NCBI RefSeq assembly: GCF_002915575.1
Contig: NZ_PQGD01000004.1
Coordinates: 1-64,000, forward strand
Direction of reading: 5' to 3'
Source of the DNA: Superficieibacter electus
Lineage (GTDB): Bacteria > Pseudomonadota > Gammaproteobacteria > Enterobacterales > Enterobacteriaceae
Length of the DNA stretch: 64,000 nt
Position numbers and translations under genes: made by a program. Shown piece by piece: positions 9,764 to 19,869 of the stretch (position 1 is the first letter of the stretch; each line of letters begins with the position of its first letter). The notes below the pieces were generated by a model. That model saw only the letters and a program-made list of their open reading frames with translations. It was not told where the DNA came from and ran no database searches.

Positions 9764-10495
9764 TTAGCCCAGATCGCCAAACCGCACCTGTAAGGCGGTA
9801 ATGGCGGTGAGTGCAGTTGTCTCAGTGCGCAGAACGCGAGGTCCCAGCAGAATATCAGTAAACTGATAGCGTGCGGTCATGGCAATTTCGTCGGCGGATA
9901 ATCCACCTTCCGGACCAATAAGCAGGCGCACGCGCTCAACCGGTAGCGGCAGCGTATTGATACTGGCGCTGGCGCGCGGATGCAGATTTAATTTCAGCCC
10001 CGCGTCCGCCTCGGCACACCAGGCTTCAAGATCCATTGCCGGGCGAATTTCCGGAATTCGGTTACGACCGCACTGTTCACAGGCAGCAATAGCGATTTTC
10101 TGCCACTGCTGAATTTTCTTGTTCAGACGTTCAGCATCCAGTTTAACGCCACAGCGCTCAGAAAAAAGTGGCGTAATGAGGCTTACACCCAGTTCAATCG
10201 ATTTCTGGATAGTAAATTCCATTTTTTCGCCGCGCGACATCACCTGGCCCAGATGAATATGCAGCGGCGATTCACGATCGTCGGTTTCGCCATGTTGTAC
10301 GTTAACGATGACGCTTTTCTTATCCGCGCGGGTGATTTCGGCGTCGAAGACCTGGTTACTACCGTCAAAAAGCTGAACCGGCTGGCCCGTGGTCATGCGC
10401 AATACGCGGCCCACGTGATTAGCGGCGTCGTCACAAAGCGCGACGTCCTGGCCCACGGTCAGCAGGGAAGGGTGATAAATGCGGGGTTTACGCAT
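9764..10495 (-). CDS. rsmE: RsmE, 16S rRNA m3U1498 methyltransferase
   Basis: 243-aa SPOUT-class methyltransferase that methylates N3 of U1498 in 16S rRNA using SAM. An N-terminal PUA-like region (about 1-70) is followed by the trefoil-knot SAM site [14 protein letters not shown] and [17 protein letters not shown] near the C terminus. It leads the rsmE-gshB-yqgE-ruvX run; a transcript from its own promoter in the 41-bp gap to endA, or from endA, is likely. Confidence 0.97.
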   Translation of the reverse strand: MRKPRIYHPSLLTVGQDVALCDDAANHVGRVLRMTTGQPVQLFDGSNQVFDAEITRADKKSVIVNVQHGETDDRESPLHIHLGQVMSRGEKMEFTIQKSIELGVSLITPLFSERCGVKLDAERLNKKIQQWQKIAIAACEQCGRNRIPEIRPAMDLEAWCAEADAGLKLNLHPRASASINTLPLPVERVRLLIGPEGGLSADEIAMTARYQFTDILLGPRVLRTETTALTAITALQVRFGDLG

Positions 10496-10536
10496 AAAGC
10501 TAACTGTCCATTAATGATAATACCCGCTAGTGTAGG

Positions 10537-11244
10537 TTAGCTCTTTTGCGCCTGGCAAGCGCGCTGCACGTAGGGATTATGATTCCCCTGTACCTTCGCT
10601 ATACGATTATCACGTTCGCATTCCCATTTCGTGACCGGATAGAGTTTATCCCAGGCCGTAAAAAGCTGGGTTTGCTGACGTGACAGGCTGATATGGTACT
10701 GGTCGCGCATATAAAAGGTGATGCGGGCGATGGCTCCGCGAGCACGAGCGGGCGGCTCAGCCAGTTTCTCTTTGAAATCAACCTTCATCGCGCACTGGCC
10801 GTACTGACCCTCGCCGCCGTTCCACTGGCTGTACATAAAGTTGCCGCGATCGCCGTTAACCTCGCCCACCGCCGGTTGCAGGTTGTGCATATCGCTTTCC
10901 ATCTGGCGATAAACCGGATCTTTGGTGCAGTTTTTCCGCCCGCCGTCCTGCCAGCATTGACGCTGATGGCCAAACTGCCATGCCGGGACTACGTGCTCCC
11001 ATTCCACGCGGCTGGCGCGGTTGGCATTTTTACGCACTTTATAGCCGCAGGATGCCAGATCGATAACGCCTTTTTTGCCCTGCCAGTTGATTTTACAGCC
11101 ACAGTAAAAATCACCAGGAACGTCTGCATTAATTTTCACGCCTGCCGCTTTGGCCTGGGCAAAGCTGGTGATGCCTTTGGCGTACAAAGGATTTATCAGC
11201 ATGGGAAGCAGCAGGATCAGGGTAAAAGAAGATTTACGGTACAT
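10537..11244 (-). CDS. endA: EndA, DNA-specific endonuclease I (periplasmic)
   Basis: 235-aa secreted nuclease that cuts double-stranded DNA in the periplasm. The first 22 residues are a signal peptide ([18 protein letters not shown]). The conserved catalytic core includes [22 protein letters not shown] and the metal-site segment [25 protein letters not shown]. Start chosen at 11244, which gives the family length and a proper signal peptide; 19 further codons upstream are open but unsupported. The signal peptide differs clearly from E. coli while the mature part is conserved. Confidence 0.96.
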   Translation of the reverse strand: MYRKSSFTLILLLPMLINPLYAKGITSFAQAKAAGVKINADVPGDFYCGCKINWQGKKGVIDLASCGYKVRKNANRASRVEWEHVVPAWQFGHQRQCWQDGGRKNCTKDPVYRQMESDMHNLQPAVGEVNGDRGNFMYSQWNGGEGQYGQCAMKVDFKEKLAEPPARARGAIARITFYMRDQYHISLSRQQTQLFTAWDKLYPVTKWECERDNRIAKVQGNHNPYVQRACQAQKS

Positions 11245-11337
11245 CGCGAACTCCGTTTCAGAAGGAGCACGCAACGTAACCAAAGCCGTTGTCAGATGCA
11301 ATCAGGCAGATCAGAAAATTTCCGGATCGCGCTTAAA

Positions 11338-11838
11338 TTACGTCCCGGCTACCAGCTCTTCGCCGCAGTGAACGCAGCGGTAGGTCGCTTCACCGCGCAT
11401 CACCCGATTATGACGGCGCACGGTGAGTTGATGCTGCTGACATTTGCAACGGTAGGGGAACGTATTGCGGCGTACCGATTCCAGTTCGAACTGGTGAGTT
11501 CGTCGGGCAGGAACGCCAAGCACGTTTTCCATCATCCATTTCCACTCTTTGCCGTGTGGCGCGACGCGGCCAAAATATTTCCAGGTCAGTAAATGCGCCA
11601 GTTCGTGCGGCACCACTTCATCAATAAATGCCTGCTGATTTTCCTGAAGCAGCACCGGATTCAGACGAATTTCATAGCGGTCGAGCCAGGCGGTACCCGC
11701 CGTGGTACCGCGCTGTTGATACACCAGCTTCGGCTCCGGATAATGACGATCCAGTTTTTGGTTCGCAAGGGCAAGTTTATCCCGCAGGCTGCGCATAACG
11801 GCTTGCTGGATGGCGATGGGAAGACGAGAGGTTTTCAT
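11338..11838 (-). CDS. sprT: SprT, SprT-like zinc-dependent protein
   Basis: 166-aa protein with an SprT-like metalloprotease fold. The zinc motif HELAH is at residues 78-82, and a C-terminal zinc ribbon is visible as two CxC/CxxC pairs (YRCKCQ and [10 protein letters not shown]). Function in bacteria is not settled. It lies between galP and endA, all on the minus strand, as in E. coli. Confidence 0.96.
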   Translation of the reverse strand: MKTSRLPIAIQQAVMRSLRDKLALANQKLDRHYPEPKLVYQQRGTTAGTAWLDRYEIRLNPVLLQENQQAFIDEVVPHELAHLLTWKYFGRVAPHGKEWKWMMENVLGVPARRTHQFELESVRRNTFPYRCKCQQHQLTVRRHNRVMRGEATYRCVHCGEELVAGT

Positions 11839-11875
11839 AACGGCAGAGGATAAAACGGCGGCAAAGGGAGTGCAA

Positions 11876-11904
11876 TAAGAAGCTTCCTCCCGGGGGGAGG
11901 AAGC
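11876..11904 (-). terminator. Likely galP terminator
   Basis: On the minus strand, just after the galP stop, a 9-bp perfect stem (GCTTCCTCC / GGAGGAAGC, plus-strand 11882-11904) with a 5-base loop is followed by the pyrimidine-rich TTCTTATT. The U-tract is imperfect, so partial read-through into sprT is possible. Confidence 0.7.
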
Positions 11905-11912
11905 ATTAAGGC

Positions 11913-13307
11913 TTAGTTGTGCGAACCAATGTCGCGCAGTTTGCGGCCTTTCATCAGGTTACGTTCGATATGCTCCAGCGAGACGTGTTTGGTTTCCGGC
12001 ACCAGCCACAGCGTCAGCAGAATAAACAGCACGTTCAGACCCGCATACACCCAGAAGGTGTTAGCGTTGCCCAACGTATTGAGCATGGTCAGGAAGGTTG
12101 CACCGACGATCATGTTGGCGATCCAGTTGGTCGCCGTAGAGCAGGTGATACCAAAATCGCGGCCTTTCAGCGGCTGGATTTCAGAACACAGTACCCAAAT
12201 CAGCGGACCGGCGCTCATGGCAAAGCCAATGATAAACATCAGCAGCATTGCAATCGCGAAGTATTGTGCGGACGGCGAATGGATACCAATGTGCATCATC
12301 GTACCCAGGATGCCCATACCTACTGCCATCACCAGGAAGCCCAGCGTCAGCGTTGGTTTACGTCCCCAGCGGTCCACCAGACCGATAGCAATGAAGGTAG
12401 CCAGCACGTTGGTCAGGCCAACAATGACGGTACCCCACATCTGCTCGGTGGTATTGGTATACCCTGCCAGTTCAAAGATTTTCGGCGCGTAATACATGAT
12501 GACGTTCATGCCAGTGAACTGCTGCATCACCTGAAGCAGGACGCCGAGGAACACCGCGCGGCGGAAGTTGCTGTTCTCTTTAAACAGCGCCCAGCCGCTC
12601 TGTTTTACCTTCAGGCTTTCGCGGATCTCTTCGAGTTCGTTTTTTGCCTCTGCGCTGGTGTCGCGCAGACGCAGCAACACGCGTTCTGCATCGTGGAAGC
12701 GGCGCTTAGCGGCAAACCAGCGCGGGCTGTCCGGCAGGAAGAAGACGCCGATCAGGAGCAGGACCGCCGGAATAATAATCACGCCCAGCATCCAGCGCCA
12801 TGCGCCGCTATAGCTGAACGCAGTATCAGAGAGATATGCGCCCAAAATCCCGATAGTGATCATTAACTGATACATGGAAATCATGCTGCCGCGAATTTTC
12901 TCCGGCGCGATTTCTGACAGATACAGCGGTGCGGTGTAGGAGGCAACCCCTACCGCCAGGCCCAGCAGTACGCGAGAGATAATCAGCACTTCTACGTTCG
13001 GCGCAGCTGCTGAAAACAGTGAGCCGAGTACGAACAGGATTGCCCCAATCATCAGGCTCTTTTTACGCCCGAGTTTGAAGGAGAGCCAACCACTGCCGAC
13101 GGCACCGACTGCGGCACCGAACATCATCGAGCTAACCACCCATTCCTGTGTATGTGAACTGATCTGGAATTCATGCGTGATGAAAGGCAATGCCCCGGCA
13201 ATCACCCCAATATCAAGGCCAAAAAGCAGTCCGGCCAGTGCGGCAAGGAAACAGACAAAGAACGTCATTGTCTTGTTAGAGCGCCCTTGTTTTTTAGTGT
13301 CAGGCAT
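11913..13307 (-). CDS. galP: GalP, galactose:H+ symporter
   Basis: 464-aa major facilitator sugar porter that imports galactose (also glucose) with a proton across the inner membrane. Twelve hydrophobic segments are visible, plus the sugar-porter signatures [63 protein letters not shown] and the C-terminal [13 protein letters not shown]. The length equals E. coli GalP. Upstream lie a CRP site and two Gal-type operators, which fit control by CRP and GalR/GalS. Confidence 0.97.
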   Translation of the reverse strand: MPDTKKQGRSNKTMTFFVCFLAALAGLLFGLDIGVIAGALPFITHEFQISSHTQEWVVSSMMFGAAVGAVGSGWLSFKLGRKKSLMIGAILFVLGSLFSAAAPNVEVLIISRVLLGLAVGVASYTAPLYLSEIAPEKIRGSMISMYQLMITIGILGAYLSDTAFSYSGAWRWMLGVIIIPAVLLLIGVFFLPDSPRWFAAKRRFHDAERVLLRLRDTSAEAKNELEEIRESLKVKQSGWALFKENSNFRRAVFLGVLLQVMQQFTGMNVIMYYAPKIFELAGYTNTTEQMWGTVIVGLTNVLATFIAIGLVDRWGRKPTLTLGFLVMAVGMGILGTMMHIGIHSPSAQYFAIAMLLMFIIGFAMSAGPLIWVLCSEIQPLKGRDFGITCSTATNWIANMIVGATFLTMLNTLGNANTFWVYAGLNVLFILLTLWLVPETKHVSLEHIERNLMKGRKLRDIGSHN

Positions 13308-13372
13308 ACTGCCCTCCAGTAGTTGTATTCAATTTATCGATGTAGATAGTAGGTCAGTGTGCCGCTAAAAGA

Positions 13373-13388
13373 TGTGAGTTAAATCACA
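13373..13388. promoter_or_regulatory. CRP site upstream of galP
   Basis: A perfect TGTGA-N6-TCACA palindrome lies about 73 bp upstream of the galP start. This is the consensus for cAMP-CRP. Next to it is a Gal-type operator, so induction by galactose under low glucose is expected. Confidence 0.8.
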
Positions 13389-13391
13389 CCA

Positions 13392-13407
13392 GTGTAATCG
13401 GTTACAT
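13392..13407. promoter_or_regulatory. GalR/GalS operator, proximal
   Basis: GTGTAATCGGTTACAT fits the GalR/GalS consensus (GTGNAANCGNTTNCAC) with a single end mismatch. It lies 3 bp from the CRP site and about 92 bp before the galP start codon. Confidence 0.75.
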
Positions 13408-13573
13408 AAGTGTCAAGAATAGTAAATTCATAACAGATTGAAACTATAGCTTTTATATGAGGTTTTGTAGCGGGTAAAAAGGTGATTTAAGATAAAGCTG
13501 AAATGAAATGTAACGTGTGGCAATTGATGATGACATCACCGCGGTTATTGCCTTTTTAAACAGACGAATAAAC

Positions 13574-13589
13574 GTGTAATCGTTTTCAT
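13574..13589. promoter_or_regulatory. GalR/GalS operator, distal
   Basis: GTGTAATCGTTTTCAT also fits the GalR/GalS consensus with one end mismatch. Its centre is 182 bp upstream of the proximal operator's centre, a spacing that would allow a repression loop like that of the gal operon; looping is an inference. Confidence 0.65.
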
Positions 13590-13650
13590 TGTGACAGATA
13601 AAAGTGTGTTAAGTATAGACAGCAACACGAGAGTCGCCAGGTCAGCGCGG

Positions 13651-13680
13651 AAAATAAAAAAGCCAGCGCGAGGCTGGCTT
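13651..13680 (-). terminator. metK terminator
   Basis: On the minus strand, downstream of the metK stop, AGCCAGCC-TCG-CGCTGGCT forms a GC-rich hairpin directly followed by TTTTTTATTTT. It is a standard intrinsic terminator and closes metK transcription before the galP promoter region. Confidence 0.85.
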
Positions 13681-13701
13681 GAGGGAAAGCAGTGGGGAAG
13701 A

Positions 13702-14856
13702 TTACTTCAGACCGGCCGCATCACGCAGCAACTGAGCTTTGTCGGTTTTTTCCCACGGGAAATGCTCACGCCCAAAGTGACCGTAAGCCGCAGTCTCTTT
13801 GTAGATTGGGTGCAGCAGATCCAGCATCTGGATCAGACCATACGGGCGCAGGTCGAAGAACTCACGTACCAGCAGCGTTAATTGTTCGGTCGCAATTTTT
13901 TCCGTACCGAAGGTTTCCACCATGATAGAGGTCGGTTCTGCCACACCAATTGCGTAGGACACCTGAATTTCACAGCGATCTGCCAGGCCCGCCGCGACGA
14001 TGTTTTTCGCCACATAACGCGCTGCGTAGGCCGCAGAACGGTCCACTTTAGACGGATCTTTACCGGAGAATGCGCCGCCGCCGTGACGCGCCATACCACC
14101 GTAGGTATCAACGATAATTTTACGCCCGGTCAGACCGCAGTCGCCCATCGGCCCGCCGATCACAAACCGGCCGGTCGGGTTGATGAAGAATTTGGTCGCA
14201 CTGTTCAGCCATTCGGTCGGCAGCACCGGCTTGATGATCTCTTCCATCACCGCTTCTTGCAGCGATTTTTGGTCGATATCTTCCGCATGCTGTGTAGAAA
14301 GCACGACGGCATCGATGCCAACGATTTTACCGGCATCATACTGGAAGGTGACCTGGCTTTTTGCATCCGGACGCAGCCACGGCAGGGTGCCGTTTTTACG
14401 CACCTCAGCCTGACGCTGTACCAGACGGTGTGCGTAAGTGATTGGTGCTGGCATCAGCACGTCGGTTTCATTGGTTGCATAGCCAAACATCAGACCCTGA
14501 TCGCCAGCACCCTGTTCCAGCGGGTCGGCACGGTCAACGCCCTGATTGATGTCCGGAGACTGTTTGCCAATCGCGCTCAGTACCGCGCAGGAGTTGGCGT
14601 CAAAGCCCATGTCGGAATGCACATAGCCAATTTCGCGTACCGTGTTACGGGTGATCTCTTCGATATCTACCCAGGCGCTGGTAGTGATTTCACCGCCCAC
14701 TAAAACCATGCCAGTTTTTACATAGGTTTCGCAGGCGACACGCGCTTTCGGGTCCTGTTCGAGGATTGCATCAAGCACGGCATCAGAGATTTGGTCAGCG
14801 ATTTTGTCAGGATGCCCTTCTGAAACGGACTCAGACGTAAAAAGGTGTTTTGCCAT
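13702..14856 (-). CDS. metK: MetK, S-adenosylmethionine synthetase
   Basis: 384-aa methionine adenosyltransferase; makes SAM from methionine and ATP with release of PPi and Pi. Signatures seen are [19 protein letters not shown], the ATP-binding [12 protein letters not shown], the P-loop-like [16 protein letters not shown] and the methionine-site region [14 protein letters not shown] chose the ATG at 14856 (MAKHLF), since this matches the family N terminus; another ATG four codons upstream is unlikely. Met-box-like sequences lie about 120-145 bp upstream, fitting MetJ repression. Confidence 0.98.
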   Translation of the reverse strand: MAKHLFTSESVSEGHPDKIADQISDAVLDAILEQDPKARVACETYVKTGMVLVGGEITTSAWVDIEEITRNTVREIGYVHSDMGFDANSCAVLSAIGKQSPDINQGVDRADPLEQGAGDQGLMFGYATNETDVLMPAPITYAHRLVQRQAEVRKNGTLPWLRPDAKSQVTFQYDAGKIVGIDAVVLSTQHAEDIDQKSLQEAVMEEIIKPVLPTEWLNSATKFFINPTGRFVIGGPMGDCGLTGRKIIVDTYGGMARHGGGAFSGKDPSKVDRSAAYAARYVAKNIVAAGLADRCEIQVSYAIGVAEPTSIMVETFGTEKIATEQLTLLVREFFDLRPYGLIQMLDLLHPIYKETAAYGHFGREHFPWEKTDKAQLLRDAAGLK

Positions 14857-15504
14857 TTTTAATTTCACCCAAGGAGAAGTCGGTTAGCTCGAACTGCTGT
14901 GCAGAATAGTCAAGGCAGAAGATCCTACCAGGACTTGCAGGTTTATGGCACTGGCAGTCTGAGTGTTAATCTGTATAGATGGATTAACATCTGGACGGCT
15001 ATTTTAGGTCACTTCTTCGCCCGATTGCCAGTTTTTTTTGAGTCGCGTCGCATTATCGGGCAAACACAATGAAAATTTTGTGCGGTGCTGCTGGCATAAC
15101 GTTCATTTATGTTTTGCTTTTCAGGGATAATCCAGGTATAAAACGCCGCGCGCGGCTCATATAAAAGCGCACGACGAATCTGTTCGTGTCGCCACTTCCA
15201 GCCGGGTTAAAACTTTAGCTTTGGCTTGTCGCTGACTGAACAGGTTGGCGTGGAGGTGATACGAAACAATGAACCATTGGACGCCGCTCGCGCAGCCGCA
15301 CCACTCTGGTGTGCGCTTCTTTTCCGCTATCCGCATCTCACTTATGCAAACCTGCCGATGTTCTACCCATCTCGGCGCTTCTCAGGATTCAAGAGCGGGT
15401 TATCGCCTCTGAAAACTGAACAAGGGCGCTCTTGTTAAACAAGAGTTTTCTCGTGGTTTCTCCGAACCTTCATACCGAAGTTCGGGTACGTGTTTTACAA
15501 TGAT
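14857..15504. other. Intergenic region between divergent metK and yqgB-speA
   Basis: About 650 bp holding the metK promoter with met boxes and the speA/yqgB promoter region. A 70-codon open frame at 15226-15438 on the plus strand is seen, but its start lacks a clear ribosome site and I cannot support it as a gene. A second notable stretch is the T-rich GCCAGTTTTTTTTGAG near 15026. Confidence 0.6.
14977..15000. promoter_or_regulatory. Tandem met boxes upstream of metK
   Basis: Three contiguous 8-mers AGATGGAT, TAACATCT and GGACGGCT match the met box AGACGTCT at 5, 5 and 6 of 8 positions. Weaker 8-mers continue in phase towards metK from 14953. MetJ with SAM as corepressor binds such tandem boxes, giving feedback control of metK. 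Confidence 0.65.
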
Positions 15505-15651
15505 ATGAACAAGAAACCGGTCGCTCAGTCGGTGCTTCAGTATTTTATGCTGAAGAATCAGACTGTTTATGGGTTGTTATCGCACCTTTGGGCTGCGATA
15601 GTAGTTTGCTGTTTTACACTTTCGACACAATTTGAGGTTCGCTATGTCTGA
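15505..15651 (+). CDS. yqgB: YqgB, small protein overlapping the speA start
   Basis: 48-codon ORF starting [14 protein letters not shown] and ending EVRYV. It resembles the small enterobacterial YqgB family, which has been linked to acid stress and virulence, though mechanism is unknown. The middle segment ([16 protein letters not shown]) is hydrophobic, so membrane association is possible. Its stop codon overlaps the first 8 bases of speA (ATGTCTGA), suggesting translational coupling. I recognise the family from memory only, so the name is less certain than the ORF. No strong ribosome site precedes it. Confidence 0.7.
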   Translation: MNKKPVAQSVLQYFMLKNQTVYGLLSHLWAAIVVCCFTLSTQFEVRYV

Positions 15652-17620
15652 CGACATTTCTTCATTTTCGCCTTCGTCAGCGGGCGAACAAGGTGTACTA
15701 CGTTCCATGCAGGAGGTAGCGATGAGCTCCCAGGAAGCCAGCAAGATGCTGCGTACATACAATATTGCCTGGTGGGGCAATAACTACTACGACGTGAATG
15801 AGCTGGGACACATCAGCGTGTGCCCGGACCCTGACGTTCCGCAAGCGCGCGTTGACCTCGCCAAACTGGTGAAAGCACGTGAAGCGCAGGGGCAGCGTTT
15901 GCCTGCACTGTTCTGCTTCCCGCAGATCCTGCAACATCGTCTGCGTTCAATTAACGCCGCCTTTAAGCGTGCACGGGAATCTTACGGTTACAACGGCGAC
16001 TACTTCCTCGTTTATCCGATTAAGGTCAACCAGCATCGCCGCGTGATTGAGTCGCTCATTCACTCCGGCGAACCGCTGGGACTGGAAGCAGGTTCTAAAG
16101 CGGAACTGATGGCGGTACTGGCACACGCTGGCATGACCCGCAGCGTCATCGTCTGTAACGGCTATAAAGACCGCGAATATATCCGTCTGGCGCTGATTGG
16201 TGAGAAGATGGGCCATAAGGTCTATTTAGTCATCGAGAAGATGTCTGAAATCGCTATCGTGCTGGACGAAGCTGAACGTCTGAATGTCATTCCACGTCTC
16301 GGCGTGCGTGCGCGTCTGGCATCGCAGGGCTCCGGTAAATGGCAGTCCTCCGGCGGGGAAAAATCCAAGTTTGGCCTCGCGGCAACCCAGGTCCTGCAAC
16401 TGGTGGAGACACTGCGTGAAGCCGGACGTCTGGACAGTCTGCAATTGCTGCACTTCCATCTCGGATCGCAGATGGCCAACATTCGCGATATTGCCACCGG
16501 CGTACGTGAATCGGCGCGCTTCTACGTTGAACTGCATAAGCTGGGCGTGAATATCCAGTGCTTTGACGTTGGTGGCGGGTTAGGCGTGGACTATGAAGGC
16601 ACACGTTCACAGTCCGACTGCTCGGTGAACTACGGCCTGAATGAATATGCTAACAACATTATCTGGGCGATTGGCGACGCCTGTGAAGAGAATGGCCTGC
16701 CGCACCCAACGGTCATTACCGAGTCCGGGCGTGCGGTAACCGCGCATCATACCGTGCTGGTCTCCAACATCATCGGTGTGGAACGTAACGAATATACGGT
16801 TCCTACTGCGCCAACAGAAGATGCACCGCGCGCGCTGCAAAGCATGTGGGAAACCTGGCAGGAAATGCACGAGCCGGGCACCCGTCGCTCCCTGCGTGAA
16901 TGGCTGCACGACAGCCAGATGGATCTGCACGATATCCACATCGGTTACTCGTCCGGCACTTTCAGCCTTCAGGAGCGTGCCTGGGCCGAGCAGCTTTATT
17001 TGAGTATGTGCCACGAAGTGCAGAAACAACTCGACCCAAGCAACCGTGCTCACCGTCCGATTATTGACGAATTGCAGGAACGTATGGCGGACAAAATGTA
17101 CGTCAACTTCTCACTGTTCCAGTCAATGCCGGATGCATGGGGTATTGATCAGCTGTTCCCGGTGCTGCCGCTGGAAGGGCTGGATCAGGTGCCGGAACGC
17201 CGTGCGGTGCTGCTTGATATCACCTGCGACTCCGATGGCGCTATCGATCACTACATCGACGGTGACGGCATTGCTACCACCATGCCGATGCCGGAATACG
17301 ATGCGGACAATCCGCCGATGCTGGGCTTCTTTATGGTCGGCGCGTATCAGGAGATCCTCGGCAACATGCATAACCTGTTCGGCGATACCGAAGCGGTTGA
17401 CGTGTTTGTCTTCCCGGATGGCAGCGTAGAAGTAGAGCTGTCTGACGAAGGGGATACCGTCGCGGATATGCTGCAATACGTGCAACTGGACCCCAATACG
17501 CTGCTGACCCATTTCCGCGATCAGGTCAAACAGACCGGTCTGGACGATGCGTTACAGCAGCAGTTCCTCGAAGAGTTTGAGGCGGGGCTGTACGGGTATA
17601 CTTATCTGGAAGATGAGTAA
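15644..17620 (+). CDS. speA: SpeA, biosynthetic arginine decarboxylase
   Basis: 658-aa PLP enzyme that decarboxylates arginine to agmatine, the first step of the agmatine route to putrescine. It has an alanine-racemase-like barrel; the PLP lysine lies in [12 protein letters not shown], and glycine loops GGEKSKFG and [14 protein letters not shown] follow. The active-site cysteine lies in [14 protein letters not shown]. The ATG at 15644 gives the E. coli length. speB follows after 222 bp with a hairpin between, so the two genes are near each other but not tightly coupled. Confidence 0.98.
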   Translation: MSDDISSFSPSSAGEQGVLRSMQEVAMSSQEASKMLRTYNIAWWGNNYYDVNELGHISVCPDPDVPQARVDLAKLVKAREAQGQRLPALFCFPQILQHRLRSINAAFKRARESYGYNGDYFLVYPIKVNQHRRVIESLIHSGEPLGLEAGSKAELMAVLAHAGMTRSVIVCNGYKDREYIRLALIGEKMGHKVYLVIEKMSEIAIVLDEAERLNVIPRLGVRARLASQGSGKWQSSGGEKSKFGLAATQVLQLVETLREAGRLDSLQLLHFHLGSQMANIRDIATGVRESARFYVELHKLGVNIQCFDVGGGLGVDYEGTRSQSDCSVNYGLNEYANNIIWAIGDACEENGLPHPTVITESGRAVTAHHTVLVSNIIGVERNEYTVPTAPTEDAPRALQSMWETWQEMHEPGTRRSLREWLHDSQMDLHDIHIGYSSGTFSLQERAWAEQLYLSMCHEVQKQLDPSNRAHRPIIDELQERMADKMYVNFSLFQSMPDAWGIDQLFPVLPLEGLDQVPERRAVLLDITCDSDGAIDHYIDGDGIATTMPMPEYDADNPPMLGFFMVGAYQEILGNMHNLFGDTEAVDVFVFPDGSVEVELSDEGDTVADMLQYVQLDPNTLLTHFRDQVKQTGLDDALQQQFLEEFEAGLYGYTYLEDE

Positions 17621-17763
17621 CCCCAACGCCGGGGGCTGCTTTGGATTGCGGGCGTATGAAAGCAGGCCGTTACCCTCCGGTGGCGATGCTGGGTTTGCTA
17701 TACTGACTTGAACCCGTATGAATTAACGGCGATAATTCGCGTCAATTAGCGCTATACGAATCA

Positions 17764-17808
17764 ATCCCTTCCTCGTCGGGTTTAACGACGCGGAGGGGAT
17801 TTTTTTTA
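17764..17808 (+). terminator. Terminator-like hairpin between speA and speB
   Basis: An imperfect long stem (TCCCTTCCTCGTCG paired with CGACGCGGAGGGGA around a TTTAA loop) is followed by eight T residues and ATTTTTAC. It probably ends the speA transcript; speB would then use its own promoter or read-through. Confidence 0.7.
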
Positions 17809-17842
17809 TTTTTACTGTATCGACTCTGCATGAGGTCAGAAC

Positions 17843-18763
17843 ATGAGCACTTTAGGTCATCAATACGATAACTCCCTGGTATCCAACGCCTTTGGCTTTC
17901 TGCGCCTGCCGCTGAACTTCCAGCCGTACGACAGCGATGCGGACTGGGTTATCACCGGCGTGCCGTTTGATATGGCAACCTCTGGCCGCGCAGGCAGCCG
18001 TCATGGTCCGGGAGCGATTCGTCAGGTTTCCACCAACCTGGCCTGGGAGCATCATCGTTTCCCGTGGAACTTCGACATGCGCGAGCGTCTGAACGTGGTT
18101 GACTGCGGCGATCTGGTTTATGCCTTCGGCGATGCGCGTGAAATGAGCGAAAAGCTTCAGGCTCATGCTGAGCAATTGCTGGCGGCCGGTAAGCGTATGC
18201 TCTCCTTCGGTGGTGACCACTTCGTTACGTTGCCGCTGCTGCGTGCGCATGCGAAGCACTTTGGCAAAATGGCGCTGGTGCATTTTGATGCGCATACCGA
18301 TACCTATTCTAACGGCTGTGAATTCGACCACGGCACCATGTTCTATACCGCGCCGAAAGAAGGGCTGATCGACCCGAACCATTCGGTGCAGATAGGTATT
18401 CGCACCGAGTTCGACAAAGATAACGGCTTTACTGTGCTGGATGCCTGCCAGGTGAACGACCGTACCGTTGATGACATCATTGCTCAGGTAAAACAGATTG
18501 TTGGCGACATGCCGGTGTATCTGACCTTTGATATCGACTGCCTGGACCCGGCGTTTGCGCCAGGAACCGGTACGCCGGTCATCGGTGGCCTGACGACAGA
18601 TCGCGCCATTAAACTGGTTCGTGGCCTGAAAGATTTGAACATCGTGGGGATGGATCTGGTGGAAGTGGCTCCGGCCTACGACCAGTCGGAAATCACCGCC
18701 CTGGCGGCGGCGACCCTGGCGCTGGAAATGCTTTATATTCAGGCGGCGAAGAAAGGCGAGTAA
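17843..18763 (+). CDS. speB: SpeB, agmatinase
   Basis: 306-aa Mn2+ ureohydrolase that converts agmatine to putrescine and urea. The binuclear metal ligands are seen in [21 protein letters not shown] and [18 protein letters not shown], the three ureohydrolase signatures. The length equals E. coli SpeB. It completes, with SpeA upstream, the arginine-to-putrescine path. Confidence 0.98.
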   Translation: MSTLGHQYDNSLVSNAFGFLRLPLNFQPYDSDADWVITGVPFDMATSGRAGSRHGPGAIRQVSTNLAWEHHRFPWNFDMRERLNVVDCGDLVYAFGDAREMSEKLQAHAEQLLAAGKRMLSFGGDHFVTLPLLRAHAKHFGKMALVHFDAHTDTYSNGCEFDHGTMFYTAPKEGLIDPNHSVQIGIRTEFDKDNGFTVLDACQVNDRTVDDIIAQVKQIVGDMPVYLTFDIDCLDPAFAPGTGTPVIGGLTTDRAIKLVRGLKDLNIVGMDLVEVAPAYDQSEITALAAATLALEMLYIQAAKKGE

Positions 18764-18767
18764 AGGG

Positions 18768-18799
18768 TAATGCCGGGTAGCATCGCTTACCCGGCATTA
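18768..18799. repeat. REP-like hairpin between speB and loiP
   Basis: A perfect 12-bp inverted repeat (TAATGCCGGGTA / TACCCGGCATTA) around an 8-base loop lies between the convergent speB and loiP stops. No T-run follows on either strand. It looks like a REP-type palindrome that may also act as a bidirectional transcript end. Confidence 0.75.
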
Positions 18800-18830
18800 T
18801 TGCGCAGATCCAACAAAATCCCGCTCGGCC

Positions 18831-19589
18831 TTACTTAATCCCGTCCGCCGCCATGCGATCGCGAATGTGCTGGGCGCGAGCCTCTGAGGCCGGGTGATCG
18901 TCAAACATTGAGCTTTGACGACCCGCTTCCAGTTTTGCCAGTTTCTCGAAGCTGGTAGCCAGACCTGCCGGGCTAATGCCGCGTTTGCGCAGCAGATCGT
19001 ATGAATAATCGTCCGCTTCCGACTCCTGACGCTGTGAGAACTGTGAGTTCACCAGTTTTTCACCTAAATCCCCTAACTGCGACTGAGACAGGCTGCCGAC
19101 CACCCCACCGGCTGAAGCTGCCGCACCGCGTACGGCATTAGTGCCCAGTGCAACCTGCATGCCTTTCTTCACGTGCCCAAGCGCAACGTGTCCCATCTCA
19201 TGACCGATGACCGCTTCGACTTCATTATCATTCATCATATCCATCAGACCGCTGTAAACACGGATGCAGCCGTTAGCCATCGCAAATGCGTTCACATCCT
19301 TAGTCTGATAAACCTTATAGTTCACTGGCTGGCCGTTAATATTGTCGCCCAGGGCGTTAGCGATTTTCGCCAGACGCTTACTGTAGTCACTGCTTGAGGG
19401 GGCAATTGACGCTTTACCGTCCATCTCTTTACAGGCTTCGTCGCTAAGCTCTTTTACCTGGGCGTCGCTGAGGGTGTACGCCTGGAACGCTTCCGCGCCA
19501 GAGCTTAAAAAACCATTAGAGTCCATATTCTGACAACCCGTCAGGGTGGCCGCGATCCCAAAGGCAAGCAAAGCTGAACGAATTTTCAT
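18831..19589 (-). CDS. loiP: LoiP, outer-membrane-associated metalloprotease
   Basis: 252-aa lipoprotein of peptidase family M48 (YggG). A signal peptide ends in the lipobox LTGC at Cys19, then the Zn site HEMGH at 130-134 with the downstream glutamate in ESEADDYSYDLL. It cleaves Phe-Phe bonds in the periplasm and is induced at low osmolarity in E. coli. It is convergent with speB and divergent from tktA. Confidence 0.95.
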   Translation of the reverse strand: MKIRSALLAFGIAATLTGCQNMDSNGFLSSGAEAFQAYTLSDAQVKELSDEACKEMDGKASIAPSSSDYSKRLAKIANALGDNINGQPVNYKVYQTKDVNAFAMANGCIRVYSGLMDMMNDNEVEAVIGHEMGHVALGHVKKGMQVALGTNAVRGAAASAGGVVGSLSQSQLGDLGEKLVNSQFSQRQESEADDYSYDLLRKRGISPAGLATSFEKLAKLEAGRQSSMFDDHPASEARAQHIRDRMAADGIK

Positions 19590-19869
19590 GTATTCCCTTC
19601 CGCACGCGTGAAATATTTATTTTGATGATGTACTGGTTTCAAACGAACCAGCGTTCGGCATAAGTATAAAGAAAAGAACAACACGCGAGCGAGAAGATTG
19701 CGCAACCTGCGAGCACGATCCGGAGATTTCTGAATTCATAAAAGGATGCTCCATGTACATGGCTTGTCGCTTGGGTTACATTGTTGGCACTTTTTTCCGG
19801 CGTAGCCCAAAACGCGCTGTCGTCAAGTCGTTGCGGGCATAGCCTTCATTTATCCGATCTGGAGTCAAA

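Noticed and set aside
10693-11592. 299-codon plus-strand frame across endA and sprT
   Set aside because: Antisense shadow of two well-supported genes with no recognisable family.
15226-15438. 70-codon frame upstream of yqgB
   Set aside because: Unclear ribosome site and no recognisable motif. It could be a leader peptide but I cannot support it.
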